Positions 17,291 through 27,578 of a DNA stretch of 64,000 bases are shown one piece after another (the first letter of the stretch is position 1; each line of letters begins with the position of its first letter). Location: assembly GCA_964529285.1 (NCBI GenBank), contig CAZGWK010000001.1:116013-180012 (forward strand). The letters run 5' to 3'. The position numbers and the translations under genes are program-made. The notes below the pieces were generated by a model. The model was given only the letters and a program-made list of their open reading frames with translations. It was not told the DNA's origin and did not search any database. This DNA is from SURF-21 sp964529285 (GTDB taxonomy: Bacteria; Actinomycetota; Geothermincolia; Geothermincolales; RBG-13-55-18).

Positions 17291-19159
17291 ATGGTCATGG
17301 ACGGGACGAGGCAAAGGTATCCCGATAAGTTCCTTCCCGAAGGCAAGATATTCGATCGCATTCAAAAAGGCGGGCGCCTTTTCGTGGGTACTGGCTGCGG
17401 GGAACCCCAACACCTCGTAAGCGCTCTGGTGGATTTCGTAGAGTCCCATCCCATGCATGTCATCGAAGCCGAGGTGCTGCACGTATGGACCCTGGGCGTT
17501 GCGCCTTATACCGACTCCAAGTTCAAGAAGAACTTCAGATACAATACGTTCTTTATCGGTGAAAACGTCCGGGATGCCATCAACAAAGGAACAGCGGACT
17601 ACACGCCAATGTTCCTGTCGCAGGTTCCCGACCTGTTCGCCAGGGGGTTGATCCCGGTCGACGTCGCACTCATCCAGACATCGCCGCCTGACGATTACGG
17701 CAGGTTGAGCCTGGGCATAAGCGTCGACATCACGAAGGCGGCAGTCGACAGCGCCTCGCTCGTCATATGCCAGGTCAACTCGAACATGCCTTACGTTCAC
17801 GGAGATACGATGATAGATGTCGAGGACGTTGATTTCCTGATCCCTTACGACGAACCGCTTCTCGAATACCAGACCATGGTAGCCGGCGAAATTGCACAGA
17901 GTATCGGCAACCACGTCGCACGTATAGTGAAAGACGGAGACACCATACAGGTCGGCTACGGGAGCATCCCGAACGCTATACTCGCGAACCTCGAAGGCAA
18001 GAAGAACATAGGTATCCATACGGAATTGTTGAGCGACGGTATCGTGGAGCTCATGCAGAAGGGAGTCGTCGACAACAGCATGAAATCCATAGACCGGGGA
18101 AAAACGGTCGCGACATTCTGCATGGGCAAAAGGAGCACATATCGATATATCGATGACAATCCCGCATTTGAGTTCAAGCCGATCGACTACACCAACGATC
18201 CGCTGATCATAGCCAGGAACCATAACATGACCGCCATAAACAGCGCTCTGGCCATTGATCTTGCAGGGCAGGCGACCGCCGAATCCATCGGTAGCCTGTT
18301 CTACAGCGGCATCGGCGGTCAGGCGGACTTCATGCGGGGCGCGGTCCTGGCCCGGCGAGGCAAGACCATCCTTGCCATGGAAGCTACGGCCGATGACGGG
18401 AAAACATCCAGGATCGTCCCCTGTCTGCCTGAGAGTTCGAGGGTCACCTTGACCTCCGGTGATATCCATTACGTCGTCACCGAATATGGAACAGCTTATT
18501 TACATGGCAAGAACGTCAGGGAAAGAGCCATGCAACTGATATCCATCGCTCACCCCGATTTCAGGGCCTGGCTGGTAGAGGAAGCGAAGAGGCACAACCT
18601 TATTTACGCGGACCAGATGTTCGTTGCGGGCAAACAAGGAGAATATCCAGAGGAACTGGAAAGATACCGCGTCACGGAGGAGGGCCTTGAGATCCTGCTG
18701 AGGCCGGTCAAGATGAGCGACGAACCGCTGTTGAAAGACTTTTTCTACTCCCTGTCAGACGAGAGCAACTACCGCAGGTTTTTCACCATGCGTCAGTACA
18801 TGCCGCACGAGGTATTACAGAAATTCGTAGCTATCGACTATACCAAACAGATGGTGATTCTCGCGGTGATCCAGGAAGATGAAAGGGAAAAGGTGGTGGG
18901 CGTCGGTCAATACGTGGTTGTCGGGGATACCAACGTTGCGGATGTCGCCGTGGCGGTAAAGGACGATTACCAGCGTGAAGGGATAGGGACGGAGCTGCTT
19001 GTATATCTTGCTCTTATCGCAAGGAGAGAGGGGCTGCACGGTTTCTCCGCCGATTACTTTGCCCAGAACCAGCCCATCAATCACCTGGTGGCCAAATCCG
19101 GCCTGAACGTAAAAAAGGAGATCAGCTCGGGGGTCTGCCACATCGAGATACCGTTCTAG
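17291..19159 (+). CDS. acetyl-CoA hydrolase/transferase fused to a GNAT acetyltransferase domain
   Basis: The 622-residue protein has a family I CoA-transferase part (about residues 10-455), of the acetyl-CoA hydrolase/4-hydroxybutyrate CoA-transferase type. The likely catalytic Glu245 lies in GIHTELLSDG, and FYSGIGGQADFMRGA is the C-terminal signature. A GNAT domain follows (about 465-620), opening with LEILLRPVKMSDEP and carrying the acetyl-CoA loop DYQREGIGTELLV. Family members of this fusion type exist; whether GNAT acetylates the transferase or another protein is unknown. It is on the plus strand, alone between minus-strand rapZ and ogt. A GGGGAG lies ten bases before the ATG, with a second ATG two codons later. 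It could activate or recycle short-chain acyl groups. Confidence 0.93.
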   Translation: MVMDGTRQRYPDKFLPEGKIFDRIQKGGRLFVGTGCGEPQHLVSALVDFVESHPMHVIEAEVLHVWTLGVAPYTDSKFKKNFRYNTFFIGENVRDAINKGTADYTPMFLSQVPDLFARGLIPVDVALIQTSPPDDYGRLSLGISVDITKAAVDSASLVICQVNSNMPYVHGDTMIDVEDVDFLIPYDEPLLEYQTMVAGEIAQSIGNHVARIVKDGDTIQVGYGSIPNAILANLEGKKNIGIHTELLSDGIVELMQKGVVDNSMKSIDRGKTVATFCMGKRSTYRYIDDNPAFEFKPIDYTNDPLIIARNHNMTAINSALAIDLAGQATAESIGSLFYSGIGGQADFMRGAVLARRGKTILAMEATADDGKTSRIVPCLPESSRVTLTSGDIHYVVTEYGTAYLHGKNVRERAMQLISIAHPDFRAWLVEEAKRHNLIYADQMFVAGKQGEYPEELERYRVTEEGLEILLRPVKMSDEPLLKDFFYSLSDESNYRRFFTMRQYMPHEVLQKFVAIDYTKQMVILAVIQEDEREKVVGVGQYVVVGDTNVADVAVAVKDDYQREGIGTELLVYLALIARREGLHGFSADYFAQNQPINHLVAKSGLNVKKEISSGVCHIEIPF

Positions 19160-19266
19160 ATGGATGAACGACGTGCGAAAATGCCGCCTGCTATAGTGAC
19201 TCAACCCCTTGCAGCGATGCGCCCGGCCTCCGCGGCCGGCGTTGCGGAGATGCCTCAAATCCTTTC

Positions 19267-19773
19267 TCATCTGCGGTAACCGGGAACCTGCCCCCGGACT
19301 TCAAAGTCGAGCAGCCATGCCTTTATGCTCTCCGCACCCCCATAGCCGCCGATGCATCCGTCTTTTCTGATGACGCGGTGGCAGGGGATGATGATAGGGA
19401 AGGGGTTGTCATGCATCACGTTGCCAACTGCCCTTGCCGCCCTCGGATAGCCGGCGAACCGGGCGACCTCGCCGTAGGAGCGGACTTCCCCTCGAGGTAT
19501 GTGCGCGACTTCTTTCAGCACAGCCTCTTCGAAAGGCGTCCGGCATATCCTCGCGATAAGAACCTCGGTATAACGCATGGATATCTCCTCTCCCCGGAAG
19601 TACGCCTCCAGGGCTTCGCGCAAGCGGGAAACGGTCGCCGGGGAGGGCGGTGATTGTTGCTTAGCGTTCCGGCATCCGCCGGGCAGCGTCAGGAGTATGG
19701 GGATTCCGTTGAGCACGTGGACGTGCATCTCTCCCAGGGGGGTCGCCACGGCATAGATTAGCGCTTCTTTCAT
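19267..19773 (-). CDS. ogt: methylated-DNA--protein-cysteine methyltransferase
   Basis: The enzyme repairs O6-alkylguanine by irreversible transfer to its own cysteine. The 168-residue product has the active-site motif IIIPCHRVIRKDG with Cys131. The DNA-binding helix-turn-helix segment is GEVRSYGEVARFAGYPRAAR, and AVGNVMHDNPFP follows. The ATG at 19773 is preceded by GGAGGAG at eight bases; an in-frame start nine codons upstream is less well placed. It lies downstream of uvrC, in keeping with the DNA repair genes around it. Confidence 0.96.
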   Translation of the reverse strand: MKEALIYAVATPLGEMHVHVLNGIPILLTLPGGCRNAKQQSPPSPATVSRLREALEAYFRGEEISMRYTEVLIARICRTPFEEAVLKEVAHIPRGEVRSYGEVARFAGYPRAARAVGNVMHDNPFPIIIPCHRVIRKDGCIGGYGGAESIKAWLLDFEVRGQVPGYRR

Positions 19774-19884
19774 GCTGCATACTCCTCCGGTACGCCGCAT
19801 GCGCGGCGCGGTACGTGCTTAAGCGAAACTATCATATCTCACCATCATGATGTTTCGTCATCGCGAGTCCCGGCGCAATATATG

Positions 19885-21774
19885 TCAATCTTCTTCCTGT
19901 GCGGCATGAAAGCGGCGGTAGACGCTCTCCGCGGTGCGGCGGTCGAGGAAGTCGAGCGCCTCCAGTTCCTCCAGGGATGCGGCCGCCAGGCGCGCGAGGC
20001 TCCCATAGTGGCGCATCAGGTGTTTCTTGCGCTTGATGCCCACGCCTGGTATATCGTCCAGGGCGGAGCGGCGCGTGCGCAGCGATCGCTGCTGGCGGTG
20101 ATAGTCGATGGCGTAGCGGTGAGCTTCGTCCCTGATGCGTTGCAGCAGGTGCAGCGCCTCGGAGTCGCGGGGCAGGGATACCGTGCCTCTCTCTCCGGGA
20201 AGATGGACCTCCTCCATGCGCTTTGCCAGTGCCGCCACGTCTATATCCCAGATGCCCCGCTGCTGCACGGACTTGAGTGCCGCCGCCAGCTGTGCCTTTC
20301 CTCCGTCGATGACGATGAGATCGGGTTTCTTGTGGAAGGAGTCCAGGCGTGCGCCGCTTGCCCTTTTCTTCTCTTCGTGCCGTGCGCCATCCGCAAGCTT
20401 TGCCATGCGGCGCGCCAGCACTTCTTCTATCATCGCAGCATCGTTCTGTCCCGTAACCCTTCTGATACGGAAGCGCCTGAATTCTTTCCTGGCCGGGATG
20501 CCCGCCTCGTAGACCACCATGGACCCGACCGCGTCCTCGACCCCCAGGTTGGAGATATCGTAGCATTCGATGCGGTAGGGAACGTTAGCGAGTCCGAGGC
20601 CCTCATGAATGCCGCTTATGGCGCGTGATATCCAACCGAGGTCGCTGGCCTGCCTGGCCTCATGGACCTCGAGCGAAAGACGCGCGTTCTCGCCGACCTT
20701 CCGCACCAGGCTGCGCTTTTTTCCCCGCTGCGGCAACGTGACCCTGACTTTCCTGCCCGCCCTTTCGCTCAACCAATTCTGCAGCAGTTCCCTTTCCTTC
20801 GGGCCGGGGTCATGGGAGAGTACGACCTCACGCGGTATATACGCAGCCTGCTCGTAGAACTGAGGGAGGAACGCGCCCATCACCTCGTCCTCGCTCTGCC
20901 CGATGGGGAGGGTGGAGAAAAGGTCCTGCTTGCCCAGTATCTTACCCCCGCGCACGTAGAATACGGTGACGCACGCATCGAGTTCGCCGGCATACACCGC
21001 GAAGACGTCCTGGTCCCCCTCCTTTATCACGTGTGCCTGCTGCCTCTCCAGCAGCCGGCCCAGTGCAACGATGCGGTCCCTGGTGCGGGCCGCCAGCTCG
21101 TAATCCTGCCGCCCGGCTTCCTCGTGCATGCGCCGCTCGAGCTCGCACAGGATCACGGCGTGGTTTCCCTCCATGAATTCCCTCACTCCGGCTATGATTT
21201 CGCCGTATTCCTCTGCGGTTACCGCTCCTATGCACGGGCCGCTGCACAGCTTGATATGGTAGTCCAGGCAGGGAGAGCCCGTATTCTTTCCGGGCTCGCG
21301 CCCGCGACAGGCGCGGAACGGGAATACCTTGCGCAGCGTATCTATGGTCTCCCTTACCGCTCCCGCATGCGCGAACGGTCCGTAGTAGACTGCATCCTTG
21401 CGCCGTTTGCCGCGAGCGAACATCACGCGGGGGAAGGTGTCCCCGACACAAACGACCATGTAGGGGTAGCTCTTGTCGTCCCGGAAGTCGATGTTGTATG
21501 GAGGATGGTGGCGTTTAATGAGGTTTGCCTCCAGTATGAGAGCCTCCACCTCGTTGCCGCAGACGATGAAATCTACGTCGGCTATGCGCTCTCGCAGGCG
21601 GTCGAGGCGGGGGTTTTCCGACCCGCGAGAGCCGAAATAGGATGCAACGCGCTTGCGCAGGGAAGCGGCTTTGCCGACGTAGATTATTTCCCTCTGCGCG
21701 TCGTAAAAGATGTACACACCGGGGCTGTCGGGAAGGTTCGCTGCTCTGCTCTCATTTCCTGACAAGACAGTCAC
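19885..21774 (-). CDS. uvrC: excinuclease ABC subunit C
   Basis: UvrC makes both incisions in nucleotide excision repair. The 629-residue product has the GIY-YIG domain (GVYIFYDAQREIIYVGKA, about residues 19-36), a UVR domain (HEEAGRQDYELAARTRDR, about 215-232) that contacts UvrB, the RNase H-like domain (YDISNLGVEDAVGSMVV, IDGGKAQL), and a C-terminal helix-hairpin-helix (DDIPGVGIKRKKHLMRHYG). Its GTG start overlaps the uvrA stop by four bases, so the two are translationally coupled. Confidence 0.98.
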   Translation of the reverse strand: MTVLSGNESRAANLPDSPGVYIFYDAQREIIYVGKAASLRKRVASYFGSRGSENPRLDRLRERIADVDFIVCGNEVEALILEANLIKRHHPPYNIDFRDDKSYPYMVVCVGDTFPRVMFARGKRRKDAVYYGPFAHAGAVRETIDTLRKVFPFRACRGREPGKNTGSPCLDYHIKLCSGPCIGAVTAEEYGEIIAGVREFMEGNHAVILCELERRMHEEAGRQDYELAARTRDRIVALGRLLERQQAHVIKEGDQDVFAVYAGELDACVTVFYVRGGKILGKQDLFSTLPIGQSEDEVMGAFLPQFYEQAAYIPREVVLSHDPGPKERELLQNWLSERAGRKVRVTLPQRGKKRSLVRKVGENARLSLEVHEARQASDLGWISRAISGIHEGLGLANVPYRIECYDISNLGVEDAVGSMVVYEAGIPARKEFRRFRIRRVTGQNDAAMIEEVLARRMAKLADGARHEEKKRASGARLDSFHKKPDLIVIDGGKAQLAAALKSVQQRGIWDIDVAALAKRMEEVHLPGERGTVSLPRDSEALHLLQRIRDEAHRYAIDYHRQQRSLRTRRSALDDIPGVGIKRKKHLMRHYGSLARLAAASLEELEALDFLDRRTAESVYRRFHAAQEED

Positions 21775-24608
21775 CTCTCAGGGGTCGGGCTCTTCCTGCT
21801 TTTTAACATAGTCCGCAGATAATCGCCCGTATACGAGGAGGGCACAGCCGCGACATCCTCGGGTGTGCCCGCGGCCACCACGTGACCACCTTCCTCTCCG
21901 CCCTCCGGGCCAAGATCGATGATACGGTCGGCGCATTTGATGACGTCCAGGTTGTGTTCGATGATCAGCACCGTGTTCCCTGCGTTCACCAGGCCCTGCA
22001 GCATCTTGAGGAGCTTGTCTATGTCGTCGAAGTGCAGTCCGGTCGTGGGCTCGTCCAGCAGGTAGAGAGTCCTGCCGGTGGCTCTCTTGTTGAGCTCCGA
22101 TGACAGCTTCACCCTCTGAGCCTCACCACCTGAGAGGGTGGGCGCCGGCTGCCCGAGCTTGATATAACCCAGCCCCACGTCATGAAGGGTCTGCAGTTTT
22201 CTGCGTATGGGCGGTATGGCAGAGAAGAACTCCAGCGCCTCCGTGGCGGACATGTTCAGGACATCGCTGATGTTACGTCCCTTGAACGTGACCTCCAGGG
22301 TCTCGTTGTTATACCTCTTGCCCTTGCAGACCTCGCACGGTATGTATACGTCTGGAAGGAAGTGCATCTCAATTTTTATATTGCCGTCGCCCCGGCACGC
22401 TTCGCATCTTCCGCCCTTTACGTTGAAGCTGAAACGGCCGGGCTTGTAACCCCGCATCCGCGCTTCGACGGTGTCCGCGAAGAGTGAACGGATGTTGTCG
22501 AAAACACCGGTGTAGGTGGCGGGGTTGGAGCGGGGCGTGCGGCCGATGGGGCTCTGATCGATATTAATAACCTTGTCTATATGGTCCAGGCCTTCAATGG
22601 CATCGTGTTTTCCAGGTGGTATCCTCGAGTGATAGAGTCGCCGCGCCATACCGCGGTAGAGCACATCGTGTACCAGTGTGCTTTTACCCGAACCGGATAC
22701 CCCGGTGACGCATACCAGCAAACCCAGCGGGATCTCCACGTCGATATCCTTGAGGTTGTGCTCCCTGGCGCCCCTGATGCAAATGCTCCGTCCTTGTGGG
22801 CTCTTCCTCACCCCGGGGACGCTGATGCTCTTATCCCCCCGCAGGTATTTCGCCGTTATCGATTTTCTCCTTTTGAGCAGGCCTTCGAGGGAGCCGCCGT
22901 AAACTATCTCCCCCCCATGCTCCCCCGCTCCCGGCCCTATGTCCACTATCCAGTCGGCCGCGCGTATTGTCGCTTCGTCATGTTCTACCACGATGAGGGT
23001 GTTGCCCATGTCCCGCAGTTCCTCCAGGGTGGATATCAGGCGGCGGTTGTCACGCTGATGCAACCCTATGGATGGTTCGTCGAGGATATAGAGGACGCCG
23101 ACGAGCCCGGAGCCTATCTGTGTAGCGAGCCTTATGCGCTGCGCTTCGCCTCCCGCAAGCGTTGCCGCGGCGCGATCGAGCGAGAGGTAATCGAGCCCCA
23201 CGTCCATCAGGAAAGCGATGCGCGAACTCAGCTCCTTGAGGATGCGTCTCGATATGGCTTCCTCCACGGGCGCGAGTGACAGTTCAACCAGCCAGTCCCT
23301 GAACTCTCGTATGGAGAGCGTGGAGAGTTGATGTATGTTCAGTCCGCCAACCGTAACCGCCAGGCTCGCGGGCTTGAGGCGCGCTCCGCCGCATGCGGGA
23401 CAGGGGCGCATGCTCATGTACTGGGATATCCTCGAGCGCGCATACTCCGAATCGGTCTCCCCGTATCGCCTCTCGAGCCAGTTGACGATGCCCTCGAAAT
23501 GGGTGAAATATGAACGCGCCATACCGCGGCGGTTGCGGTAATGTACATAAAGTTTTTCATCTCCCGTGCCGTAGAGTATCTTCTCTCTTATCTCTTCCGC
23601 AAGGTCCTCGAACGGGGTCTCCATGCTGAACTCGTATTTCTCCGCCAGGGCTTCGAGCAGCCGGTGGGAGAATGACGATGTGCCGGGCCAGGGCACCACT
23701 GCTCCCTCCTCCAGGCTCAACCTCGTATCGGGTACTACCAGTTCCGGGTCGATCACCTGCAGATAACCGAGCCCGCTGCATTCGGGGCAGGCACCGTAAG
23801 GGCTGTTAAAGGAGAACATGCGCGGCTCGAGTTCCGGCAGGTTTACGTCGCACTCCGGGCACGAGAAATGCTCGCTGAAATAGCGGTCGCCGTCGCCGGC
23901 GACGGCGACTATCACCATCCCCTGCCCCAGCTCCAGTGCCGTTTCCATAGAATCGGCCAGCCTGCGCTGCACTCCATCCTTGAGCACGATGCGGTCCACC
24001 ACCACCTCGATGTCGTGGCGGCGGTACCGTTCCAGGCTTATATCCTCGTCGAGTTCGCGCAGCTCGCCGTCGACCCTTGCCCTTGCATAACCCTTTCGCC
24101 TCACCTCGGACAAAAGCTTCGAGTACTCTCCTTTACGGCCGCGCACGATGGGCGCGAGAATAGACAGGTGCGTACCTCCCCCGAGGCTCTCTACTTTCTC
24201 TATTATCTGCTGAGACGTCTGGCGCTCTATCGGCCTGCCGCAGGCCGGGCAATGCGCCTTGCCTATGCGTGCATACAGCAGCCTCAGATAGTCGTGTATC
24301 TCGGTTATGGTCCCCACCGTGGAGCGGGGGTTGCGGGTGGCGCTTTTCTGGTCTATGGAGATGGCGGGGGAAAGCCCGTCTATATGGTCGACGTCTGGTT
24401 TGTCCATCTGGCCCAGGAACTGGCGGGCATAAGCCGAAAGCGACTCCACGTATCTCCTCTGGCCCTCGGCATATATGGTATCGAAAGCAAGAGATGATTT
24501 GCCGCTTCCCGAAAGGCCCGTCATGACGATGAGGCGGCCGCGGGGAAGACGCAGGCTGATGTTCTTAAGATTGTGCTCGCGTGCTCCGTTTATTACTATC
24601 CAGTCCAT
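21771..24608 (-). CDS. uvrA: excinuclease ABC subunit A
   Basis: UvrA recognises DNA damage as a dimer and loads UvrB. The 945-residue protein has two ABC-type ATPase modules. Walker A motifs are GLSGSGKSSL (residues 31-40) and GVSGSGKSTL (about 640). Signatures are TLAGGEAQRIRLATQIG and TLSGGEAQRVKL, with Walker B ILDEPSIGLH and LLDEPTTGLH. Zinc-finger cysteine pairs are visible in CPACGRP, CPECD/CPEC and CEACRGDG/CEVCKGKR. The length is standard. It lies 116 bases downstream of uvrB and is coupled to uvrC. Confidence 0.99.
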   Translation of the reverse strand: MDWIVINGAREHNLKNISLRLPRGRLIVMTGLSGSGKSSLAFDTIYAEGQRRYVESLSAYARQFLGQMDKPDVDHIDGLSPAISIDQKSATRNPRSTVGTITEIHDYLRLLYARIGKAHCPACGRPIERQTSQQIIEKVESLGGGTHLSILAPIVRGRKGEYSKLLSEVRRKGYARARVDGELRELDEDISLERYRRHDIEVVVDRIVLKDGVQRRLADSMETALELGQGMVIVAVAGDGDRYFSEHFSCPECDVNLPELEPRMFSFNSPYGACPECSGLGYLQVIDPELVVPDTRLSLEEGAVVPWPGTSSFSHRLLEALAEKYEFSMETPFEDLAEEIREKILYGTGDEKLYVHYRNRRGMARSYFTHFEGIVNWLERRYGETDSEYARSRISQYMSMRPCPACGGARLKPASLAVTVGGLNIHQLSTLSIREFRDWLVELSLAPVEEAISRRILKELSSRIAFLMDVGLDYLSLDRAAATLAGGEAQRIRLATQIGSGLVGVLYILDEPSIGLHQRDNRRLISTLEELRDMGNTLIVVEHDEATIRAADWIVDIGPGAGEHGGEIVYGGSLEGLLKRRKSITAKYLRGDKSISVPGVRKSPQGRSICIRGAREHNLKDIDVEIPLGLLVCVTGVSGSGKSTLVHDVLYRGMARRLYHSRIPPGKHDAIEGLDHIDKVINIDQSPIGRTPRSNPATYTGVFDNIRSLFADTVEARMRGYKPGRFSFNVKGGRCEACRGDGNIKIEMHFLPDVYIPCEVCKGKRYNNETLEVTFKGRNISDVLNMSATEALEFFSAIPPIRRKLQTLHDVGLGYIKLGQPAPTLSGGEAQRVKLSSELNKRATGRTLYLLDEPTTGLHFDDIDKLLKMLQGLVNAGNTVLIIEHNLDVIKCADRIIDLGPEGGEEGGHVVAAGTPEDVAAVPSSYTGDYLRTMLKSRKSPTPER

Positions 24609-24724
24609 ACCATCTTCATCCTGTCCGCCGATCCTTTATTTCGCCAGGCGGCGTACCTTGAGGCCGGGTGTACGGGTATCGCGATTGCTATATACGGTTT
24701 CACGGCAAGATCCGTCAATGACCT

Positions 24725-26734
24725 TCAGCGGTCTTCCTGTGCCGCCATGCGCCGCAATCTCTTTTTCAGGTCCGCCACCTCGTCACGCAGGCGGGCTGCG
24801 TATTCGAAACGCAGGTCATCAGCTGCCAGCCTCATCTCGTCCTCGAGGCCGACTATGAGCCGTTCGATATCCGCCGGCGGCATCTCCTCGCGCTCCCTGC
24901 GTCTTACCCTGTAGGGCGCCTTCTCGTCCGGGAGCAGTACCATGTCCATTATATCGCTCACCCGCTTGCGCACGGTTTGAGGGTTGATATTGTTGCGGCG
25001 GTTGAAATCGAGCTGCAGCGCGCGTCGCCGCTCCGTCTCGCTCATGGCCCTGCGCATGGAATCCGTGATATGTGAAGCGTACATGATCACCTGGCCGTTC
25101 ACGTTGCGGGAAGCTCTGCCAATGGTCTGTATAAGAGAGCGCTCGTTGCGCAGGAATCCCTCTTTATCCGCATCCAGGATGGCCACCAGGGACACCTCGG
25201 GAAGGTCCAGGCCTTCTCTCAGCAGGTTTATCCCGACCAGAACGTCGAACTCGCCCAGGCGCAGGTCACGGATGATATCCAAGCGGTCCAGGGTGTCGAT
25301 CTCCGAGTGCAGGTAGCGTACGCGCAGCCCCATCTCCAGCAGGTAGTCGGTGAGGTTTTCGGCCATACGCTTGGTAAGAGTGGTGACCAGCGTCCTCTCG
25401 TTGCGCTCCGTACGGCGTCTTATCTCCTCGATGAGATCGTCGATCTGTCCCTCAGCAGTTCTTACCAGCAGTTCCGGATCGACCAGCCCGGTGGGACGGA
25501 TGATCTGTTCCACGACTGAGGCGGAAATGGAGAGCTCCCAGGGGCCCGGGGTGGCGCTTACGCAAACCATCTGACCGGTTCTGGACAGAAACTCCGCGAA
25601 TTTCAACGGCCGGTTGTCCAGGGCGGAGGGAAGGCGAAAACCGTACTCCACCAGGGTACGCTTGCGCGACATGTCTCCCTCGTACATGGCGTTCAACTGG
25701 GGTATGGTGATATGCGATTCGTCGATGAATACCAGGAAATCGCGGGGGAAGAAGTCGAGCAAGGTATGCGGCGGCTCCCCCGGCTCCCTGCCGTCGAGAT
25801 GGCGTGAATAGTTCTCCACGCCGGAACAATACCCCATCTCCTCGAGCATCTCAAGATCATACGTGGTGCGCTGCAGCAGGCGCTGCGCCTCGAGGATCCT
25901 GCCCTGTCCTTCCAGCTCGGACATCCTTTCGCTGAGCTCGGAGCGTATGGAGGACAGCGCCCTGTCCATGTTTTCGGAACTCGTCAGGTAATGGGTTGCC
26001 GGGTACACCGCCACGTGTTCTTCGTGCGAGACTATCTCGCCGCTAAGCGGATCTATTACGCTCAGTCGGTCCAGCTCGTCTCCGAAGAACTCGGCCCTTA
26101 CCACCTTCTCCTCGTAACTCGGATATACCTCCAGGGTATCTCCCTTAAGCCGGAATCGCCCACGCGCTATATCGTAATCGTTGCGCTGGTATTGCATATC
26201 CACCAGTTTTGCCAGGATATCCCGAAGTTCGTATTCCTTCCCCCGCTGCAGAATCAGCGCGTGCCGCAGGTACTCCTGGGGGCTTCCCAGCCCGTATATG
26301 CAGGAGACCGAGGCGACGATGATCACGTCGGAACGAGACAGAAGGGCGGAAGTCGCCCGGTGACGGAGGCGGTCTATATCATCGTTGATCGAGGTGTCCT
26401 TCTCTATGTACGTGTCGGAACGAGGCACGTAAGCCTCGGGCTGGTAGTAATCGTAATAACTGACGAAATATTCCACGGCGTTATCCGGAAAGAGCTCGCG
26501 AAACTCATTGCAGAGTTGGGCCGCCAGTGTTTTGTTGGGGGCGATGACCAGAGACGGTTTGCGCAAGACGTTCACGACATGGGCCACGGTAAAAGTCTTA
26601 CCCGATCCGGTGACCCCCAGCAGCGTCTGGTAAAGGTGGCCGCGCAAAAATCCCTCGCTCAACCCCGCGATAGCAGACGGCTGATCGCCGCGCGGGGATA
26701 GTTCGCTGCTTACGCGGAATTCACCCATGCACAT
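24725..26734 (-). CDS. uvrB: excinuclease ABC subunit B
   Basis: UvrB is the helicase-like damage-verification subunit. The 669-residue product has Walker A VTGSGKT (residues 41-47), the beta-hairpin region YYDYYQPEAYVPRSDTYIEK, helicase motif DESH, GLRVRYLHSEIDTLDR and GRASRNVNGQVIMYA, and a C-terminal UVR domain (EDEMRLAADDLRFEYAARLR). Two nearby ATG codons (MCMGEF) follow a GAGGTGGG; the first is taken. Seven bases separate it from the upstream HAD gene. Confidence 0.98.
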   Translation of the reverse strand: MCMGEFRVSSELSPRGDQPSAIAGLSEGFLRGHLYQTLLGVTGSGKTFTVAHVVNVLRKPSLVIAPNKTLAAQLCNEFRELFPDNAVEYFVSYYDYYQPEAYVPRSDTYIEKDTSINDDIDRLRHRATSALLSRSDVIIVASVSCIYGLGSPQEYLRHALILQRGKEYELRDILAKLVDMQYQRNDYDIARGRFRLKGDTLEVYPSYEEKVVRAEFFGDELDRLSVIDPLSGEIVSHEEHVAVYPATHYLTSSENMDRALSSIRSELSERMSELEGQGRILEAQRLLQRTTYDLEMLEEMGYCSGVENYSRHLDGREPGEPPHTLLDFFPRDFLVFIDESHITIPQLNAMYEGDMSRKRTLVEYGFRLPSALDNRPLKFAEFLSRTGQMVCVSATPGPWELSISASVVEQIIRPTGLVDPELLVRTAEGQIDDLIEEIRRRTERNERTLVTTLTKRMAENLTDYLLEMGLRVRYLHSEIDTLDRLDIIRDLRLGEFDVLVGINLLREGLDLPEVSLVAILDADKEGFLRNERSLIQTIGRASRNVNGQVIMYASHITDSMRRAMSETERRRALQLDFNRRNNINPQTVRKRVSDIMDMVLLPDEKAPYRVRRREREEMPPADIERLIVGLEDEMRLAADDLRFEYAARLRDEVADLKKRLRRMAAQEDR

Positions 26735-26740
26735 CCCACC

Positions 26741-27448
26741 TCAATCAAGGAATGCAGGCAGCTCACGCAGTTCCCTTACGCGTTCTCCCTCGAAATCCGG
26801 GAACCTTTCCCAGCGATCAAGCAGGACGGCGCGCATTCCCGCTTCCCTTGCGCCGTCATAATCTGAGATGGGCGAATCTCCGACGTGCAGTGTCCGCCCC
26901 GCTTCGAGCCCGCCCCGTTCCAGGGCCAGTTCGTATATGCGAGGGTGTGGTTTCTCGTAGGCTTCCTTTCCGGAAATGACCAGCACTTCGAGGAACTCGA
27001 GCAAGCCGAGATCCTCCAGCAGATCCTCCAGCCATGCTTCGAAGTTGGAGATAAGACCCATCCTGATACCCCGGCCCCGCAGTGCATGCATGGTTTCCCG
27101 GACATCGTCGTAAGCCCCGTAGTTGGCGGGGTCCGAAAACGTGCGGTAAAGCGCTTCAGGTAATGAGCCGTCGCCCGCCGTGTATCCCATATCGCGAACC
27201 AGTTCTCCGTAGAAATCCAGCCAGAAGAGGCGTGATTTGCCTGCCTCGTCGGAAAAAGTATATCCTCGCCGCTGCCGGTCCTCCACGGCCGCCATAAGAT
27301 TGCGTGTAGTGCTGCGCAGGACCTCGAGATCCACTTCAAGCCCATGGCCTGTACACACCTCTACGAACAGTTCGGGAAAGGAGGGCATGGGGTGGATAAG
27401 CGTCTCTCCCGCATCAAAGAAGACGAACTCCATCCTGTGACCGTCCAT
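26741..27448 (-). CDS. HAD-superfamily hydrolase
   Basis: The 235-residue protein has the HAD fold: motif I FFDAGETLI with the nucleophile Asp, a helical cap (about residues 20-95), motif II GLISNFEAWLED, a Lys in SGKEAYEKPHPRIYE (motif III), and motif IV HVGDSPISDYDGAREAGM. The second aspartate of the usual DxDxT is replaced by Gly (DAGET), as in several phosphatase and dehalogenase-like subfamilies, so the substrate is uncertain. The start may be the first ATG or the one five codons later (MEFVFF), which matches the usual N-terminus. It probably forms a unit with uvrB downstream, though it is not a usual member of the uvr operon. Confidence 0.85.
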   Translation of the reverse strand: MDGHRMEFVFFDAGETLIHPMPSFPELFVEVCTGHGLEVDLEVLRSTTRNLMAAVEDRQRRGYTFSDEAGKSRLFWLDFYGELVRDMGYTAGDGSLPEALYRTFSDPANYGAYDDVRETMHALRGRGIRMGLISNFEAWLEDLLEDLGLLEFLEVLVISGKEAYEKPHPRIYELALERGGLEAGRTLHVGDSPISDYDGAREAGMRAVLLDRWERFPDFEGERVRELRELPAFLD

Positions 27449-27578
27449 TGCTGTTGCCTCGACCTCCTCGATATCGTTATCATTGAGTCAGCAAAGGGCT
27501 CCCGTGAGCCCTGTCACCATAATAGCATGCGCGCGCACGGGGAGGTTGAGAAAGATCGCCCAGAATAACTGCCGCAGG

